Below the pieces are notes generated by a model. It was not told where the DNA came from. It saw nothing but the letters and a program-made list of their open reading frames with translations, and did no database searches. A DNA stretch of 64,000 nucleotides. It comes from Rhodospirillaceae bacterium. Its GTDB lineage: Bacteria; Pseudomonadota; Alphaproteobacteria; UBA6615. The translations under genes were made by a program, and so were the position numbers. The stretch covers positions 36,560 through 100,559 of the forward strand of contig PBPM01000107.1 of NCBI GenBank assembly GCA_002724635.1. The letters are read 5' to 3'. Of this stretch, positions 1 through 9,980 are shown piece after piece. Each line of letters begins with the position of its first letter. Within the stretch, counting starts at the first letter, position 1.

Positions 1-2
1 CT

Positions 3-926
3 GGCGATAACGCCCATTACGGCGCGCCAAAGAACCTGCGCGCGCCGGGTCGAATGCCCGGCGGGTCCTCCTCGGGGTCCGCGGCCGCACTCACGGCAAA
101 CATGTGCGACTTCACGCTTGGCTCCGACACGGGCGGCTCGGTGCGTATCCCGGCCTCGTTCTGCGGCCTTTACGGCATCCGCCCGACCCATGGTCGGGTT
201 GATCTGTCGAACGCCCATCCGATGGCGCCCTCCTTCGACACGGCGGGCTGGTTCGCCAACGATGCCGCACTCTTCCGCGCCATCGGGCCTGTCCTGCTCG
301 ACGACTCGGGCGTGTCCGGCGCAATCACCTGCATGCGGGTTCTCACCGACGCCTTTGATCGAGCGACCCCCGACGTGCGAGCCGCGCTAAAGTCAGTGCT
401 CGATGCCGCCGCCGCTGTGCTGCCGGACGCAGAGGCCGTTGAGGTCGCGGGCGACGAAACGCTGGATGTCTGGTGGGACGCTTTCCGAGTGCTTCAGGCC
501 GGCGAGGTTAAACAGACCAACGTCCCTTGGGCAACCGAACATAACGCCAATCTTGGCCCGGGCATCCGCGAACGCTTCGCCATGGCCGCCGACATCACCG
601 ACGAGGAAACGAACGCCGCCAATGCCGTGCGCGACCGGGTCCGCACACGCCTCGCGACTCTGGCCAAGCCCGGGACGATCCTGTGCCTGCCGACCGCGCC
701 GGTGATTGCGCCGCCGCTCGACGCAGGTGCCGACGATCTGGAGTTCTTCCGGGCTAACACCATGGCGCTGACTTGCATTTCGGGCCACACCAGCCTGCCC
801 CAGGTGACGGTGCCTGCCGCCGAGGTTGATGGCTGTCCGGTGGGCCTATCCTTCATCGGCTGGGCCGGCAGTGACGAGGTCCTGCTCGACCTCGCGGTCG
901 TGCTTCAGCCCCTCTGCACGCGCTAG
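3..926 (+). CDS. amidase signature family protein, 5'-truncated by window edge
   Basis: Frame open from window start; GDNAHYGAPKNLRAPGRMPGGSSSGSA...GSDTGGSVRIPASFCGLYGIRPTHGRV is the amidase signature (Ser-cis-Ser-Lys) region. Confidence 0.9.
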   Translation, partial: GDNAHYGAPKNLRAPGRMPGGSSSGSAAALTANMCDFTLGSDTGGSVRIPASFCGLYGIRPTHGRVDLSNAHPMAPSFDTAGWFANDAALFRAIGPVLLDDSGVSGAITCMRVLTDAFDRATPDVRAALKSVLDAAAAVLPDAEAVEVAGDETLDVWWDAFRVLQAGEVKQTNVPWATEHNANLGPGIRERFAMAADITDEETNAANAVRDRVRTRLATLAKPGTILCLPTAPVIAPPLDAGADDLEFFRANTMALTCISGHTSLPQVTVPAAEVDGCPVGLSFIGWAGSDEVLLDLAVVLQPLCTR

Positions 927-930
927 CTCC

Positions 931-2091
931 ATGACGGTGAACGGCACCATCGAAATCCACGGCGACTGTGAACCGGGCTTCGTCGCCGTCCGCGATTCGT
1001 TAGCGCGCAACTTCTCTGAACATGATGAGATCGGCAGCGCCGTCGCCGTGTATCAGGACGGCGAGAAGGTCGTCGATATCTGGGGCGGACACATGGACAG
1101 CGCGCGCAGCAGGCTTTGGCGCGAGGACACGCTGTGCATTATGTACTCGATCGCTAAAAGCATGTGTGCGACGGCGTTGCACATCCTCGCCGACAGGCGA
1201 CAGGTCGATCTCGATGCGCCGGTCGCGACCTACTGGCCCGAGTTCGCGCAGAACGGTAAGGACGCTGTCCTAGTACGGCACATCATCTCCCACAATTGTG
1301 GGGTCTGCTTTGCCGATGCGACCGCGGCAGGCGATATCTACGACTATGATCGGATGATCGCCGCGCTCGAGGTTCAGGAACCCGCTTGGCCCGCGGGTTC
1401 GAGGGGCGCCTACAACACCGTCAACATCGGGTATCTGGCCGGCGAGGTCGTCCGCCGGGTCACCGGCACACCGATCCGGGACTTCATCCACCAGAACATC
1501 TGCAGGCCGCTTGGCGCTGACTACCAGATCGGTGTCAACGCCGACGACGTGGCGCGTATCGCCGACCTAGAGCCCAACCCGGCAGGCAGCGCCATGGCCG
1601 CTCAAGCCTCGAACGGCGAGACGCCGTTGTCGCGCGCCTGGCGACCCAACCCGAACCCTATGAATACAGACACCCAGAACAGCCTCGAGTTCCGTACGGC
1701 CGGCATCCCCTCTTTCGGCGGCTTTGGCGAGGCCCGCGCGATGGCTCGCATCTATGCCATGCTGGCCAATGGCGGCGAGATCGATGGCACACGCATCCTT
1801 TCCCGCGAGGCAGTCGCACGCGCCACCGAGACCCAGTGGACTGAGGCCGCCGACGGTATGACCGGACGGGCTATGCGTTATGCCATGGGCTATGCCAAGA
1901 ACCCGCCGGGTGGGACGGCCATGGGTCCCAACGAAAATGCCTTCGGTCATCTCGGTTCCGGCGGCGCGCGCGCCATCGCCGACCCCGACCGGAACCGCGC
2001 ATTATGCTTCGTCTCGAACCTCCACAGCGAGGGGTTCGGTGTGGGTGCACGCACCGAGGCGATCGTCGACGCCACATTCTCCGTTGCCTAG
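931..2091 (+). CDS. serine hydrolase, class C beta-lactamase/esterase family
   Basis: SIAKS (SxxK) motif, beta-lactamase-like fold residues; ATG at 931 follows amidase stop. Confidence 0.85.
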   Translation: MTVNGTIEIHGDCEPGFVAVRDSLARNFSEHDEIGSAVAVYQDGEKVVDIWGGHMDSARSRLWREDTLCIMYSIAKSMCATALHILADRRQVDLDAPVATYWPEFAQNGKDAVLVRHIISHNCGVCFADATAAGDIYDYDRMIAALEVQEPAWPAGSRGAYNTVNIGYLAGEVVRRVTGTPIRDFIHQNICRPLGADYQIGVNADDVARIADLEPNPAGSAMAAQASNGETPLSRAWRPNPNPMNTDTQNSLEFRTAGIPSFGGFGEARAMARIYAMLANGGEIDGTRILSREAVARATETQWTEAADGMTGRAMRYAMGYAKNPPGGTAMGPNENAFGHLGSGGARAIADPDRNRALCFVSNLHSEGFGVGARTEAIVDATFSVA

Positions 2092-2288
2092 ATACCGTCT
2101 GTCGCCACCTTGACCGGGAATTTCAGCTCCTGCCGGCGGCGCATCCCGGACACCAGCCTCTTCGCCTACAGCGGCCTCGCGGCGATATCGGTAGCTGCGG
2201 TCGCACTGTCCCTGCCAAAACTCAGCGTGCATTTCGCCGATGATCCGAACATCGAACTACTGGTGCGGCGCTTGAAGCCCAAAGACAG

Positions 2289-3275
2289 TCAGCCGTCGTA
2301 ACAGCCCGCCAGCCGGGCACGCTGGCGCACCAGCCCCAGAACGATGTCGACCGCGGGAGTCGGCACATCCACGATGCGACCCAGCTCCTGAACCGAGGCG
2401 ACCAGAGCATCGATCTCCATTGGCCGGCCCAGTTCGAGGTCCTGCAGCATCGAGGTCTTGTGTTCACCCACATCACGTGCACCAGCGATTCGCTTATCCA
2501 CGTCGATCGCAAACTTGACACCCAGCGCCTCACCGACGGTCTGGGCCTCAACCATCACCGCGCGGACCACCGCACAGACATCCGAGTCGTCGATTATCTC
2601 GACCAGCGTACCCCCGGTCAGCGCCGAGATCGGGTTTAGCGAGACATTGCCCCAGAGCTTAACCCACATCTCATCGCGGATGCGCGGACGCACCGGGACC
2701 CGAAAGCCGGCATTCGAGAGTAGCGCCGCCAGCGCCTGCACCCGCTCGGTCTTCTCGCCCGACGGCTCGCCGAGGGTAAAACGGTTGCCGTATTCGTGAC
2801 GGATGACCCCGGGCTCTACGATCTCGGTGGCCGGGTAGACGACGCAACCGATCGCACGTTCCGGCCCGATCAGATCCCACTGCCGGTTCCCCGGATCGAC
2901 GGAAGCCACCCGTGTGTCCTCGAACGGGCCGCCCAGCTTGTAGAAATACCACCAGGGCACGCCGTTCTGGGCCGTCACCACCGCCGTCTCCGGCCCGAGC
3001 AGCGGCGCCATCCGGTCGGCCACCGCCGCCGCAGAATGGGCCTTGAGGGTAACGATCACGACATCCTGAGGCCCGGCCTTGGCCGGGTCGTCGGTGCAAT
3101 TGACCGTAACCAGCTTGTCGTCGGCATCCTCGCAGATCAGCCGCAAACCACTATCTCGCATCGCCGCAAGGTGCGGGCCCCGCGCGATACAGGTCACCTC
3201 CGCCTCGCCCGCCACCGCAAGCTCGACCGCCATGTAGCCACCGATGGCACCGGCCCCGAAGATGCATACCTTCAT
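2289..3275 (-). CDS. 2-dehydropantoate 2-reductase (ketopantoate reductase family)
   Basis: N-terminal MKVCIFGAGAIGGYMAVELA Rossmann motif, ApbA/PanE-like C-terminal domain. Confidence 0.85.
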   Translation of the reverse strand: MKVCIFGAGAIGGYMAVELAVAGEAEVTCIARGPHLAAMRDSGLRLICEDADDKLVTVNCTDDPAKAGPQDVVIVTLKAHSAAAVADRMAPLLGPETAVVTAQNGVPWWYFYKLGGPFEDTRVASVDPGNRQWDLIGPERAIGCVVYPATEIVEPGVIRHEYGNRFTLGEPSGEKTERVQALAALLSNAGFRVPVRPRIRDEMWVKLWGNVSLNPISALTGGTLVEIIDDSDVCAVVRAVMVEAQTVGEALGVKFAIDVDKRIAGARDVGEHKTSMLQDLELGRPMEIDALVASVQELGRIVDVPTPAVDIVLGLVRQRARLAGCYDG

Positions 3276-3282
3276 CGCGCAC

Positions 3283-4800
3283 CTACAGTCCGAGCTTCTC
3301 GTGCAGGCCGATACGCTGCAGCTTGCCCGTCGCGCCCTTAGGAATCTCTTCCAGAAATATCACCTTGCGCGGCACCTTGAAGTCGGCCAGATGCCCGGCT
3401 GCAAAATCCCGGACCGACGCCTCATCGGCCTCCGCGCCTTCCTTCAGGACGATCGCGGCGCCGACTTCCTCGCCGAGCTTGTCATGAGGATAGGCGAACG
3501 TCACCACTTGGTCGATCGCCGGATGATCCAGCAGGATCTCGTCAACCTCTCGCGGGCTGACCTTCTCGCCCCCACGGTTGATAATCTCCTTCAAGCGGCC
3601 GGTAAGGCTGAGATAGCCCTCGTCGTCGAACTGACCCTGATCGCCAGTGCGGAACCAGCCATCGATGAACGCTTCCACATTGGCCTTGTCGTTGGCCTCG
3701 TAGCCCGACGTCACATTTGGCCCTCGAATCACGATTTCGCCGATCTCGCCCTGAGCTAGGATGTTGCCGCCTTCATCCATTATGGCGACCTCCGGCCCGG
3801 CAGCGATGCCGACCGATCCCGGCTTACGCGCGGCCGGCGGTAGAGGGTTCGACGCCATCTGATGCGCCGCCTCTGTCATGCCGTAGGACTCGATTACCGG
3901 ACAACCGAATGTATCCTCGACCGCAGCCATCACCTGCGGTGGTAACGAGGACGAGGAGGACCGAATAAAACGCAGATTCATCGCCGCCACCGAGGCAGCG
4001 TTCCGGCTCGCCCGCGCGACGATCGCCTGGTGCATAGTAGGTACCGCCGTGTACCAGCTGGGCTGCGCATCCGCAAACCAGCGGAAGACCCGAAGTGCAT
4101 CGAAGCCGGGCGTGCAATATATGCTACCGCCACCGGCGAGGCTCGACAGGACGGCAGCAATCAGGCCGTGAATATGGAACAGCGGCATGATGTTTACGCA
4201 GCGATCGGCGGGCGTCAGAGCTAAGGTGGCGCCAATATGTTGCGCCGAGGCGCAAATATTGGCCTGACTCAGGGGTACGATCTTTGGGCGCGACGTAGTG
4301 CCCGAGGTGTGTAGCACCAGCGCGACGTCATCCGACTCCGTAAGCCTGGCAGAGGTAGACGCGCTTCCCGCCGGTGCGCCACCCTGAATTTCGAACGTCC
4401 CCGCCGGGGCGTCCGCAGGGACGGCAAGCTCCAGAATCGGCACATCCATCGACCGGGCCACCTCGATCGCAGGCGATTCGCTGCCCGCCTCGACGAAAAG
4501 GGCCTTCGCATTCAGATCCTCGAGGTAGAAACGGAACTCTTCGGCCCGGTAGGCCGGATTCAGCGGAGCTGTAGTCGCTCCCGCCGCTACCGCAACGAAG
4601 GCGGTCGCCATCTCAGGCCCGTTGGGCATCACGATGGCCACCCTGTCGTTGCGTGCGACACCCAAGGCGTTCATGTCGGCGACCGTCCTGGTCACCAGCG
4701 CCCGCAGGCCGCCATAGGTCATGGGCTTACGGTCCGGTGCCGCGATCGCGACATCTTCCTCTGCACCCGATTCAATTAGCTCCCTGACAGTCGTCGCCAT
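3283..4800 (-). CDS. AMP-dependent acyl-CoA synthetase/ligase
   Basis: LHTSGTTSRPKIVPLS, YGMTEA, GWFRTGDQG, KGATGKLQR motifs. Confidence 0.9.
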   Translation of the reverse strand: MATTVRELIESGAEEDVAIAAPDRKPMTYGGLRALVTRTVADMNALGVARNDRVAIVMPNGPEMATAFVAVAAGATTAPLNPAYRAEEFRFYLEDLNAKALFVEAGSESPAIEVARSMDVPILELAVPADAPAGTFEIQGGAPAGSASTSARLTESDDVALVLHTSGTTSRPKIVPLSQANICASAQHIGATLALTPADRCVNIMPLFHIHGLIAAVLSSLAGGGSIYCTPGFDALRVFRWFADAQPSWYTAVPTMHQAIVARASRNAASVAAMNLRFIRSSSSSLPPQVMAAVEDTFGCPVIESYGMTEAAHQMASNPLPPAARKPGSVGIAAGPEVAIMDEGGNILAQGEIGEIVIRGPNVTSGYEANDKANVEAFIDGWFRTGDQGQFDDEGYLSLTGRLKEIINRGGEKVSPREVDEILLDHPAIDQVVTFAYPHDKLGEEVGAAIVLKEGAEADEASVRDFAAGHLADFKVPRKVIFLEEIPKGATGKLQRIGLHEKLGL

Positions 4801-5080
4801 CTGCTTCCCCGCGTTCGGACTTCGCGATGCCATGAGCAGCACCGTGCGTCATCTTGAATACGCGATCGTGGGCACCCACCGCAATCCACGGCACAACTCG
4901 GAACAGGTTTTGAAGGACCAAAGCCGCCTAAACAAGGCTATCAACGGTCGACGCATCGACCTTGAAAAGGGTGATTTCGTTCGGCAGGAAGATAACCTGT
5001 TCTGGCACCAAAAAAGAATAGGCCTGCCTTCGCCGCGGCCGGTCGGAGATCGATCCCGACTGGCATAAATACACGCCACG

Positions 5081-5671
5081 TCAGCGTGACATCTCGTCGA
5101 GCTGCTTACGCAGATTTTCGATCTGGGTCTTCAGATCGTCGAGCTTGCCATCATTACTAGCCTTGTCCGGCGTAGCGCCCGAGAAACCCTCGGTCCCCTC
5201 GCCGCCACCCGCCCCATAGGGGGCAAACATCTGAAACGCACGCTCGAACATTGCTATGTTCTGGCGGCCCAGTTCTTCCCATTGCGCAAACGGGTTCATG
5301 GAATGACCGATCGCGCCCTTCATATATTCGCGCATGCGATCCTGGTTCTGCGAGAAGGCGTCCATAGAGGCCTCGAGATAGTTCGGTACCATCGTCTGCA
5401 GGCTGTCACCGTAGAACTGGATCAGCTGGCGGAGGAAGCTAACCGGCAGGAGGTTATGCCCTTTGCTCTCTTCCTCGAAGATGATCTGGGTCAGGACCGA
5501 ACGGGTGATGTTCTCGCCCGACCTCGCATCGACCACCTCAAAATTGGTACCCGCCTTTACCATTTCCGCCAAATCGTCGAGAGTCACATACTTACTCGTC
5601 GCCGTGTTGTAGAGGCGCCGGTTGGCGTACTTCTTAATGATGATTGGATCGGTCTTGTCGGGATCGGCCAT
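5081..5671 (-). CDS. phaR: polyhydroxyalkanoate synthesis repressor PhaR
   Basis: IIKKYANRRLYNTATSKYVTLDDLAEMV...GENITRSVLTQIIFEEE is the PhaR DNA-binding/PHB accumulation domain. Confidence 0.95.
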   Translation of the reverse strand: MADPDKTDPIIIKKYANRRLYNTATSKYVTLDDLAEMVKAGTNFEVVDARSGENITRSVLTQIIFEEESKGHNLLPVSFLRQLIQFYGDSLQTMVPNYLEASMDAFSQNQDRMREYMKGAIGHSMNPFAQWEELGRQNIAMFERAFQMFAPYGAGGGEGTEGFSGATPDKASNDGKLDDLKTQIENLRKQLDEMSR

Positions 5672-5831
5672 GGCTTACGGCACCGCAATGTTTGCATGGG
5701 GAGAATTTTAGTTTAGCAGAAACCGAAATTATATTGCACCGCAGCGTATGACGAATGAAATGCGACTCCGGGGCGGGACGGGCGACGACCGGGTAGCGAT
5801 TCCGGGAAACCCAAGGCTATAGTCCAACATC

Positions 5832-6272
5832 ATGAGCAACCAGCCGGACTTCACCACCCTCGCGCGCCAGTATCTCGACCTGTGGGAGGACCAACTCACG
5901 GCGATGGCGGCTAACCCGGACCTAGCCGAACAAACCGCGCGTTTCTTCGACACGATGCAACAGCTCGGCGCGATTGCGAACCCAATGGCCGTTCCCGGTC
6001 TAGCTGCGATGATGGCGCAGATGACGGGGCCCTTCGGCTCCCCCGCAAGCTCAACAACGGATCAATCCGATGGCCCCTCCGACCAACCCGCCGCCGCGGC
6101 TGGGACCGCGGCCGCTACCGCTACACATACTGACCGCGATCAACAGCTGGTCGAGCTCACGCGACGTCTTGCCGATGTTGAGGAACGACTCCGTCTCTTG
6201 GAATCCGGACATCGCGCCGCGCGCGGAAAGGCTACAAAAAAGCCTGCCGCCACAAAGCGCAAGCGGACTTGA
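5832..6272 (+). CDS. small PHA-synthase-associated protein (PhaE-like candidate)
   Basis: 146 aa, N-terminal LARQYLDLWEDQLTAMAANPDL and C-terminal coiled-coil [18 protein letters not shown]; overlaps phaC. Confidence 0.55.
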   Translation: MSNQPDFTTLARQYLDLWEDQLTAMAANPDLAEQTARFFDTMQQLGAIANPMAVPGLAAMMAQMTGPFGSPASSTTDQSDGPSDQPAAAAGTAAATATHTDRDQQLVELTRRLADVEERLRLLESGHRAARGKATKKPAATKRKRT

Positions 6273-7305
6273 CCCTTTCACCGTTGCCGTGGAAGGCGAG
6301 ATCGCGGCCCGGCTTGCCGCCTTCTCGACCGGCGTCGACATCTATCGCCACCATCCCTATCGAAGACGCCTAGGAGACCCGCCCACGCTTTGGGAGTCGG
6401 GTGCCACGCGCCTGATCGACTATGGCCCCGCGGATGGCCGTTCCGTCCTATTTGTGCCGTCGCTGATTAACCGAGCTTATATCCTCGACCTGTCGGAACG
6501 CCGCAGCCTGATGCGCTGGATGGCCGGCGAGACCGGGCTGCGCCCTCTGCTCGTCGACTGGCGTGCGCCGGGGCCCGACGAACGAAAGTTTGATCTCACG
6601 GCCTATATCTTGGGGCCGCTTGCCGGCGCGCTGGGCGCTGCTCGGGACGCCGCCGGCGGCCCGGTCCCCGTGGTCGGCTACTGTATGGGTGGCTTGCTTG
6701 CGCTGGCGCTTGCTGCCAGCCGCCCCGCGGACGTGTCGGCCCTAGGCCTTCTGGCCACGCCGTGGAACTTCCACGGCGAGCAGGTAGGGCAGGCCCGGGC
6801 GCTGGCGCGTGCAGTCGAGGCCACATCTCCCCTGCTCGAGGCCTATGGCGAGCTGCCGGTCGACGTCATCCAGTCCATGTTCTCGGCGCTCGATCCGTTC
6901 CTCGTGACGCGCAAGTTCATCGGGTTCGCCGCGGCTAAGACCAACAGCAAGGCAGCGGAGGATTTCGTGGCGGTCGAGGATTGGCTAAATGACGGTGTCC
7001 CACTGTCCGGCCCAGTAGCGCGGGAATGCATGGGTGGCTGGTACGGCCGCAACACGCCACATCGCGGCTTATGGGAGATCGCCGGGCAACCCGTCCGGCC
7101 GGAGACGATCGAGATTCCGGCCCGCGTCCTGATACCCGTGAAAGACCGAATTGTCCCGCCCGTCTCGGCGCAAGCACTGGCGGAAAAGCTGCCCAACGCC
7201 GAGGCCGACACCCCACCGCTCGGTCATATTGGCATGGTCGCCGGCTCGCGGGCCAAGTCGCTGGTCTGGGAACCCCTCGCAGACTGGCTGTCGGCTGTTT
7301 CGTGA
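6175..7305 (+). CDS. phaC: PHA synthase/alpha-beta hydrolase, short PhaC type
   Basis: VGYCMGG lipase-like box with Cys nucleophile, [10 protein letters not shown] residues at C-terminus ([15 protein letters not shown]); PHA gene context; start uncertain. Confidence 0.75.
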   Translation: MLRNDSVSWNPDIAPRAERLQKSLPPQSASGLDPFTVAVEGEIAARLAAFSTGVDIYRHHPYRRRLGDPPTLWESGATRLIDYGPADGRSVLFVPSLINRAYILDLSERRSLMRWMAGETGLRPLLVDWRAPGPDERKFDLTAYILGPLAGALGAARDAAGGPVPVVGYCMGGLLALALAASRPADVSALGLLATPWNFHGEQVGQARALARAVEATSPLLEAYGELPVDVIQSMFSALDPFLVTRKFIGFAAAKTNSKAAEDFVAVEDWLNDGVPLSGPVARECMGGWYGRNTPHRGLWEIAGQPVRPETIEIPARVLIPVKDRIVPPVSAQALAEKLPNAEADTPPLGHIGMVAGSRAKSLVWEPLADWLSAVS

Positions 7306-7429
7306 CGGCTGTTGTCTGGACTCCGCCCTCCACGCGGTCTATATCCCACCAAGACTGAAAACAGCGGAAAACGGCGGGGTTGTGCAGTGCGCAACGCCAC
7401 GTGCCGCGGACACAAGGAGGAGAAATAAG

Positions 7430-8605
7430 ATGTCGGATGTCGTAATCGCAGGCGCCGCCCGCACGCCTATCGGCGCATTCAACGGTTCGCTTTCTGCCCT
7501 CAGCGCAGCGGAGCTTGGTACCGTCGCCATCGCGAACGCACTCGAACGCGCCGGCGTTCCAGCCGCGGACGTGGACGAGGTCGTGATGGGTCAGGTCCTG
7601 ACGGCCGCGACGGGCATGAACCCGGCCCGCCAGGCTCTGCTTGCCGCCGACATTCCTGAGGACCGCACAGCCTATCTGGTCAATCAGGTTTGTGGCTCGG
7701 GCCTGCGTGCCGTCGCTCAGGGGTTTCAGGCGATCAAGCTCGGCGAGGCCAACGTGGTCGTAGCAGGCGGCCAGGAGAGCATGAGCCAGTCGCCGCATGC
7801 CTCGCTCATGCGCAACGGCACCAAGATGGGCGACGTCAAGTTCGTCGACACGATGATCAATGACGGCCTCTGGTGTTCGCTGATGGGCTATCATATGGGC
7901 ACCACGGCCGAGAATGTCGCAGAGAAGTGGCAGATCACTCGCGATGAGCAAGACGCGTTCGCCGCCGGTTCCCAGCAGAAGGCTGAGGCGGCTCAGAATG
8001 CCGGCCGCTTTGCCGACGAGATTACACCGGTCGCGATCAAGACTCGCAAGGGCGACATCGTCGTAGACACCGACGAGTATCCGCGTCACGGAACCACCAC
8101 CGAGGCCCTCGGTAAGCTACGTCCCGCCTTCTCCAAGGAGGGCACGGTCACGGCGGGCAACGCTTCGGGCATCAACGACGGCAGCGCCGCGACGGTCCTG
8201 ATGAGTTCCGGCGAGGCCACCAAGCGCGGGATAACGCCGCTCGCACGCATTGCTTCTTGGGCGACGGCGGGCGTCGATCCGGCCGTCATGGGTGCCGGCC
8301 CGATCCCGGCCAGCCGCAAGGCGCTAGAGCGCGCAGGCTGGAGAGTCGACGATGTCGAGCTGGTCGAGGCCAATGAGGCCTTCGCCGCCCAAGCCATCGC
8401 GGTCAACCGCGACATGGGCTGGGATCCGGAGATCGTCAACGTCAACGGCGGCGCTATAGCCATCGGCCACCCGATCGGCGCCTCGGGCGCGCGGGTTCTG
8501 ATTACGCTGCTGCACGAGATGCAGAAACGCGACGCCAAGAAGGGACTTACGACGCTTTGCATCGGCGGCGGTATGGGCATCGCACTCTGCGTAGAGCGCG
8601 ACTAG
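7430..8605 (+). CDS. phaA: acetyl-CoA C-acetyltransferase
   Basis: Thiolase motifs [43 protein letters not shown] aaggagg upstream. Confidence 0.95.
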   Translation: MSDVVIAGAARTPIGAFNGSLSALSAAELGTVAIANALERAGVPAADVDEVVMGQVLTAATGMNPARQALLAADIPEDRTAYLVNQVCGSGLRAVAQGFQAIKLGEANVVVAGGQESMSQSPHASLMRNGTKMGDVKFVDTMINDGLWCSLMGYHMGTTAENVAEKWQITRDEQDAFAAGSQQKAEAAQNAGRFADEITPVAIKTRKGDIVVDTDEYPRHGTTTEALGKLRPAFSKEGTVTAGNASGINDGSAATVLMSSGEATKRGITPLARIASWATAGVDPAVMGAGPIPASRKALERAGWRVDDVELVEANEAFAAQAIAVNRDMGWDPEIVNVNGGAIAIGHPIGASGARVLITLLHEMQKRDAKKGLTTLCIGGGMGIALCVERD

Positions 8606-8698
8606 CCGAAGCATTCATCGGGGAACGCATTCTTCATCTCGGAACGCAAAAGAGCACCGTCTCCAAGCGCTGGGGTTCCGCAACACCGGGAGAGTAAG

Positions 8699-9421
8699 AT
8701 GGGTCGAGTAGCACTGGTAACCGGCGGCACGCGAGGCATCGGCGCCGCCATCTCAATCGCACTGAAGAATGCGGGCCGCAATGTCGTGGCAAACTACGCC
8801 GGCAACGATCACGCCGCGCGCGAGTTCGAGGAGAATACCAGAATCGCGGTTATGAAGTTCGACGTCTCGGATTTCGATGCGGTCGCCGCGGCCGCCGCTG
8901 AGATCGAGAAGGAAATGGGGCCGATTGAGATCCTTGTTAACAACGCCGGTATCACTCGTGACACCACCATGCACCGAATGAGCTTCGAGCATTGGAAAGA
9001 GGTTATCGACACCAACCTGTCGGGCGTCTTCAACTGCTCGCGCGCCGTCATTGAGGGCATGCGCGAGCGCAGCTTCGGCCGGATCGTGAACATTGGCTCG
9101 ATCAACGGCCAAGCCGGCCAGTACGGCCAGGTCAACTACGCCGCCACCAAGTCGGGCATCCACGGCTTCACCAAGGCACTGGCCCAAGAGGGTGCGGCCA
9201 AGAACATCACTGTCAACGCTATCGCACCGGGCTATGTGGATACCGACATGGTGCGCGCCGTGCCAACGGACGTGCTCGAGAAGATCGTCGCCCGCATTCC
9301 CGTTGGCCGCCTAGGCAAGGCGGACGACATCGCCCGCGGCGTCCTCTTCCTCACCGCAGACAATGCGGACTTCATCACCGGGTCGACCCTGTCGATCAAC
9401 GGTGGCCAGCATATGTACTAG
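8699..9421 (+). CDS. phaB: acetoacetyl-CoA reductase
   Basis: SDR TGGTRGIG, NNAGITRD, YAATKSG motifs directly downstream of phaA. Confidence 0.95.
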   Translation: MGRVALVTGGTRGIGAAISIALKNAGRNVVANYAGNDHAAREFEENTRIAVMKFDVSDFDAVAAAAAEIEKEMGPIEILVNNAGITRDTTMHRMSFEHWKEVIDTNLSGVFNCSRAVIEGMRERSFGRIVNIGSINGQAGQYGQVNYAATKSGIHGFTKALAQEGAAKNITVNAIAPGYVDTDMVRAVPTDVLEKIVARIPVGRLGKADDIARGVLFLTADNADFITGSTLSINGGQHMY

Positions 9422-9464
9422 ACGAGACCGCTGTTATGCGCCCAATGACAACCCGAGCCGCCCA

Positions 9465-9980
9465 GTGAGCCGGGAGTATCCCGACCGGCCCATCGCGGGG
9501 GTCGGGGTCGTCGTGCTCCGGGACGACCAGGTCCTGATGATCCAGCGGGGCCGCGAACCGCGGATCGGGCAGTGGAGCATCCCGGGCGGCAAGCAGCGGC
9601 TCGGTGAGTCCTGGCGCGAGACCGCGGCCCGCGAGGTGCGCGAGGAAACCGGTGTTGAGATCGAGGTTTTAGGCATCGTCGACGTGGTCGACGCCATCAT
9701 CCGCGACGGCGACCCACCGCGCCCGGGAACGAAGGCGCCAGCAAACGACGACGGCCCCGGCAACGTAACCCCGCTACACGACCGGGTGCGCTACCACTAC
9801 ACGCTGGTCGACTGCGCGGCCCTCTGGACTGCGGGCGAACCCGTAGCGGGCGGCGACGCCGCCCATGCCGAATGGTGGTCGCTCGACCGGCTCGACGAGC
9901 TCTCCCTGTGGACCGAGACAATCCGCATCATCACCGAGGCGGCCGAGCTTGCCGTGGCCAGCCGGCGAGAACCCATTTGA
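9465..9980 (+). CDS. NUDIX hydrolase
   Basis: Nudix box GGKQRLGESWRETAAREVREETGVEI; GTG start. Confidence 0.85.
   Translation: MSREYPDRPIAGVGVVVLRDDQVLMIQRGREPRIGQWSIPGGKQRLGESWRETAAREVREETGVEIEVLGIVDVVDAIIRDGDPPRPGTKAPANDDGPGNVTPLHDRVRYHYTLVDCAALWTAGEPVAGGDAAHAEWWSLDRLDELSLWTETIRIITEAAELAVASRREPI

Noticed and set aside
2110-2301. 63-aa ORF after the serine hydrolase gene
   Set aside because: No motif, and 3' end overlaps the ketopantoate-reductase gene; insufficient support
6935-8089. Long minus-strand ORF (384 aa) opposite phaC/phaA
   Set aside because: Antisense shadow ORF of high-GC coding DNA; Arg/Pro-rich sequence without family motifs, opposite well-supported genes
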